Source: Saprospiraceae bacterium (lineage in GTDB: Bacteria > Bacteroidota > Bacteroidia > Chitinophagales > Saprospiraceae). Taken from it: 7,601 nucleotides of DNA. The notes under the pieces were generated by a model, which was not told where the DNA came from, did not search any database, and saw only the letters and a program-made list of their open reading frames with translations. The position numbers and the translations under genes were made by a program. Positions 5,548 to 7,601 of this stretch are shown piece by piece. The stretch's first letter is position 1, and each line of letters opens with the position of its first letter. The stretch covers positions 1-7,601 of the forward strand of contig JAGQXA010000650.1 in assembly GCA_020436865.1 (NCBI GenBank), in the 5' to 3' direction.

Positions 5548-7601
5548 ATGCCAAAAATACTCCTTCCGCTTCTCCTTCTCCTCCCGCTTGGGCCCGTTTT
5601 CGCCCAAACTCCCGCCGACACCAGCCTGGTCGATCAATGGTACCGGGAGGGCAAGGAGCTTTACTACGACGGGAAGTACCGGGAGGCCGAAACGCGGTTT
5701 CGGCAATTGCTCGAACTATGTGTGAAGGCCTACGGCGAACGGCACGAGCAGGTATACAAGGTCCGGGAACGGTTGGGGAAGACCCTCTATCACCTGCGCC
5801 GCAACGAGGAGGCCCTGGCAATGCACCGCCGGAACCTGCCACTGGCCGAAGCGCTATTCGGGCCGCGGAGCGAAGAGGTGGCTGCCTGCCATTTGCAGAT
5901 CGGCAATGCCCTGTCGAGCATGCAGGAGCCGGGCCGGGCACAGGCGGCCTATGGCGCCTGTTTGGACATCTACACCAAAAAGTATGGAGCCATGAGCTCG
6001 GAAGTGGGCAACATGCTGATGAACTTAGGGATCGAATACAATCAGATGGGCAGGTACCGCGACGCCGATCGCTACTTCGAACAGGCGCTGTCTATTTTTC
6101 AGCAGGTCTCTGCGCCGGATTCCGAAGATTTTAATCGCATTTACAGCAATATGGGGGTCAACTACCGCAAGCTGGGCGACCTGGGGAAGGCACTGGACTA
6201 TGCAAAGAAAGCGCTGGAGATCAAGCTGAAGAACTATGCCCCGGAGAACGCCAGCGTGGCCAAATACCATCGCAACATCGGCCGGATCTACCAGGAAATG
6301 GGACGATTCGGGGAAGCCTTGCCCTACCTGCAGCGGGCCCATGCGATCGCCGGGCAGGCGCTGGGGGAAATGCACCCCAGTACGGCCGGCGCCTTGGGAG
6401 AATTGGCCGGAGTGTATGCCGATCTGAAGGAGTATCGCCTGGCCCTCTCGTCCTACCGGGAGGCCGTAGCTGTACAGGAAAAATTAATGCCGGCCGACCA
6501 TCCTTATCTGTTGGCCGGCTATTCGAATATCGGCCTGGTGTACTGGGAACTGGGTCGGCTGGATTCCGCCCTGAGCTATTTTCAACTGGCCCTGGAGGGC
6601 TTCGAAAACCGCTCCGCTCCGCTCGTACACCGCATCGCCGAAGTGCGCCGCCATATTGCCGGCGTATATGCAGATCAGGAAAATTTTATCGGAGCCGTGC
6701 AACAGTATCAGTTTGCTTTGCAACGCGTCGTGCCGGGATTTTCGCCGGCGCCGGGCGATCTGCAGGCCAATCCGAAACCCGACGGGATCCAACTGGAAGT
6801 GGAATTCATCCAGTTGCTGACTGGAAAAGCCGGGGCCTTGCGCAGTCTGCAAGAGCTCGAAGCCGCCTTTCAAGCCCTCGAACTGGCCATTGCCACCATC
6901 GAAAAGATGCGGCGCGGCTATCATTCCGAACTTTCCCGGAAGTATCTGCTATCGGAAACGGGACCGGTCTTCGAACAGGCGGTCCGATTGGCCTTCGAAC
7001 TCTATCGGAAAACCAACGACCGGTCCTACCTCTGGAAGGCCTTTCAATGGTCGGAAAAGGGGAAATCGAGCCTCCTGTGGCAAAGCCTCAACGAGGGCTA
7101 TGCGCTGGAGGCCGCCGGACTGCCGCCCGATGCCCTGGCCGACCTGCACGACGCGGAAAGCCGCATCGCCGCCCTGGAAGAGGAACTGGCGGAAACCGAT
7201 GAAGACGAACAGGCGGACGACCTGCGCGACGAACTCTTTGAGCTCAAGCTGACCTACGAACAGCAGATCGCCGCGTTGGAACACGACTTCCCGCGCTACT
7301 ACCAGCTCAAGTATGCCAGCCCCTCGCTCGACTCCGCCGATCTTCTGCGCCGCCTCGAGGGCGAGGGGCAGCATACGGCCTTGCTGGAATATTTCTATGA
7401 CGACCGTTCCCTCTTCCTGTTACTCGTCCGACCGGGGGGCATCCGCGGCTATGAAATGCCGCTGACCGGCGATCTTTCCGGACAGATCCGTCGGGTGCGC
7501 GAGCAGGACGTGTCCGCATTGCTCGATAATTCATCGAAGGATGCCTACCTGGGGGCCTTGGAAGGCCTTTACCGCCTGCTCTTACTACCCGCTGAAGAAG
7601 A
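5548..7601 (+). CDS. Exported TPR-CHAT domain protein (3' end beyond window)
   Basis: First 684 codons of an open frame that leaves the window. CHAT domains are caspase-like; many are cysteine proteases. Seen: a signal peptide, residues 1-19 (MPKILLPLLLLLPLGPVFA|Q), predicting export to the periplasm or beyond. About nine TPR-like units of 42 residues span 31-398, with typical 'GxxYxxxGxxxxALxxxxxAL' spacing. A helical stretch follows, ending WSEKGKSSLLWQSLNE (about 506-521), a common segment before CHAT domains. An acidic coiled-coil-like stretch (about 530-590) comes next. The start of a CHAT domain is seen from about 609: TALLEYFYDDRSLFLLLV, then LEGLYRLLLLPAEE at the edge. The catalytic His and Cys lie further on, so activity cannot be judged. 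ATG at 5548 is chosen because it alone yields the signal peptide; the frame is open back to 5494 but has no other ATG. It is divergent from the ECF sigma/anti-sigma operon, suggesting a shared pathway. Confidence 0.9.
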   Translation, partial: MPKILLPLLLLLPLGPVFAQTPADTSLVDQWYREGKELYYDGKYREAETRFRQLLELCVKAYGERHEQVYKVRERLGKTLYHLRRNEEALAMHRRNLPLAEALFGPRSEEVAACHLQIGNALSSMQEPGRAQAAYGACLDIYTKKYGAMSSEVGNMLMNLGIEYNQMGRYRDADRYFEQALSIFQQVSAPDSEDFNRIYSNMGVNYRKLGDLGKALDYAKKALEIKLKNYAPENASVAKYHRNIGRIYQEMGRFGEALPYLQRAHAIAGQALGEMHPSTAGALGELAGVYADLKEYRLALSSYREAVAVQEKLMPADHPYLLAGYSNIGLVYWELGRLDSALSYFQLALEGFENRSAPLVHRIAEVRRHIAGVYADQENFIGAVQQYQFALQRVVPGFSPAPGDLQANPKPDGIQLEVEFIQLLTGKAGALRSLQELEAAFQALELAIATIEKMRRGYHSELSRKYLLSETGPVFEQAVRLAFELYRKTNDRSYLWKAFQWSEKGKSSLLWQSLNEGYALEAAGLPPDALADLHDAESRIAALEEELAETDEDEQADDLRDELFELKLTYEQQIAALEHDFPRYYQLKYASPSLDSADLLRRLEGEGQHTALLEYFYDDRSLFLLLVRPGGIRGYEMPLTGDLSGQIRRVREQDVSALLDNSSKDAYLGALEGLYRLLLLPAEE

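Noticed and set aside
4955..5941. 328-codon minus-strand frame spanning the sigma gene, intergenic repeats and CHAT start
   Set aside because: It overlaps two strongly supported genes in other frames and translates the heptamer repeats into low-complexity sequence.
5427..6134. 235-codon plus-strand frame starting in the heptamer repeats
   Set aside because: It overlaps the TPR-CHAT gene in another frame. That gene has the signal peptide and TPR pattern; this one has neither.
1738..6350. Two GCGATCGC sites (1738-1745 and 6343-6350), the cyanobacterial HIP1 sequence
   Set aside because: Only two copies, both in coding sequence in common Ala-Ile-Ala or Ala-Ile-Ala-like codons. The gene content does not suggest cyanobacteria.

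Overview
The window most likely comes from a member of the Bacteroidota, probably a fairly GC-rich relative of the Saprospiria/Lewinella type. This rests on the gene architectures: a periplasmic beta-propeller/Y_Y_Y histidine kinase, an ECF sigma factor whose region 4 ends in an ENYIKKRKF-type helix, a membrane anti-sigma-like protein with TPRs, and an exported TPR-CHAT protein. Shine-Dalgarno sequences are also weak or absent. The phylum is well supported; the class is inference.

There are three blocks. Bases 73-3829 (+) hold a two-component system: a 1019-residue sensor kinase (signal peptide, propeller, Y_Y_Y, one membrane helix, HisKA_3-type dimerisation domain, ATPase) and its NarL/FixJ-family response regulator 58 bases downstream. 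A near-palindromic element follows the stop codon of each gene (3139-3160 and 3838-3859, 19 of 22 positions identical). A strong bidirectional terminator (3947-3972) separates this block from the convergent second block.

Bases 3986-5355 (-) hold a two-gene operon: an ECF sigma factor followed by a single-span membrane protein with a cytoplasmic N-terminus and periplasmic TPRs, probably its anti-sigma factor. Bases 5548-7601 (+) hold the divergent third block, the first 684 codons of an exported TPR-CHAT protein. It runs off the window before the peptidase's catalytic His and Cys would appear. The 192-base divergent intergenic region is packed with 7-base tandem repeats, a 12-bp palindrome and GC-rich inverted repeats, the last repeat ending three bases before the CHAT start codon.

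The most interesting reading is that blocks two and three form one signalling module. A periplasmic caspase-like (CHAT) protein would sit beside a membrane anti-sigma factor with periplasmic TPRs and its ECF sigma factor. This recalls the known Craspase logic, in which the TPR-CHAT protease Csx29 cleaves Csx30 and relieves inhibition of an ECF sigma factor, but with an exported protease and no CRISPR. A second candidate is a short RNA of about 83 nt after the response regulator gene, with a palindrome, a promoter-like element, a stem-loop and a terminator in order.
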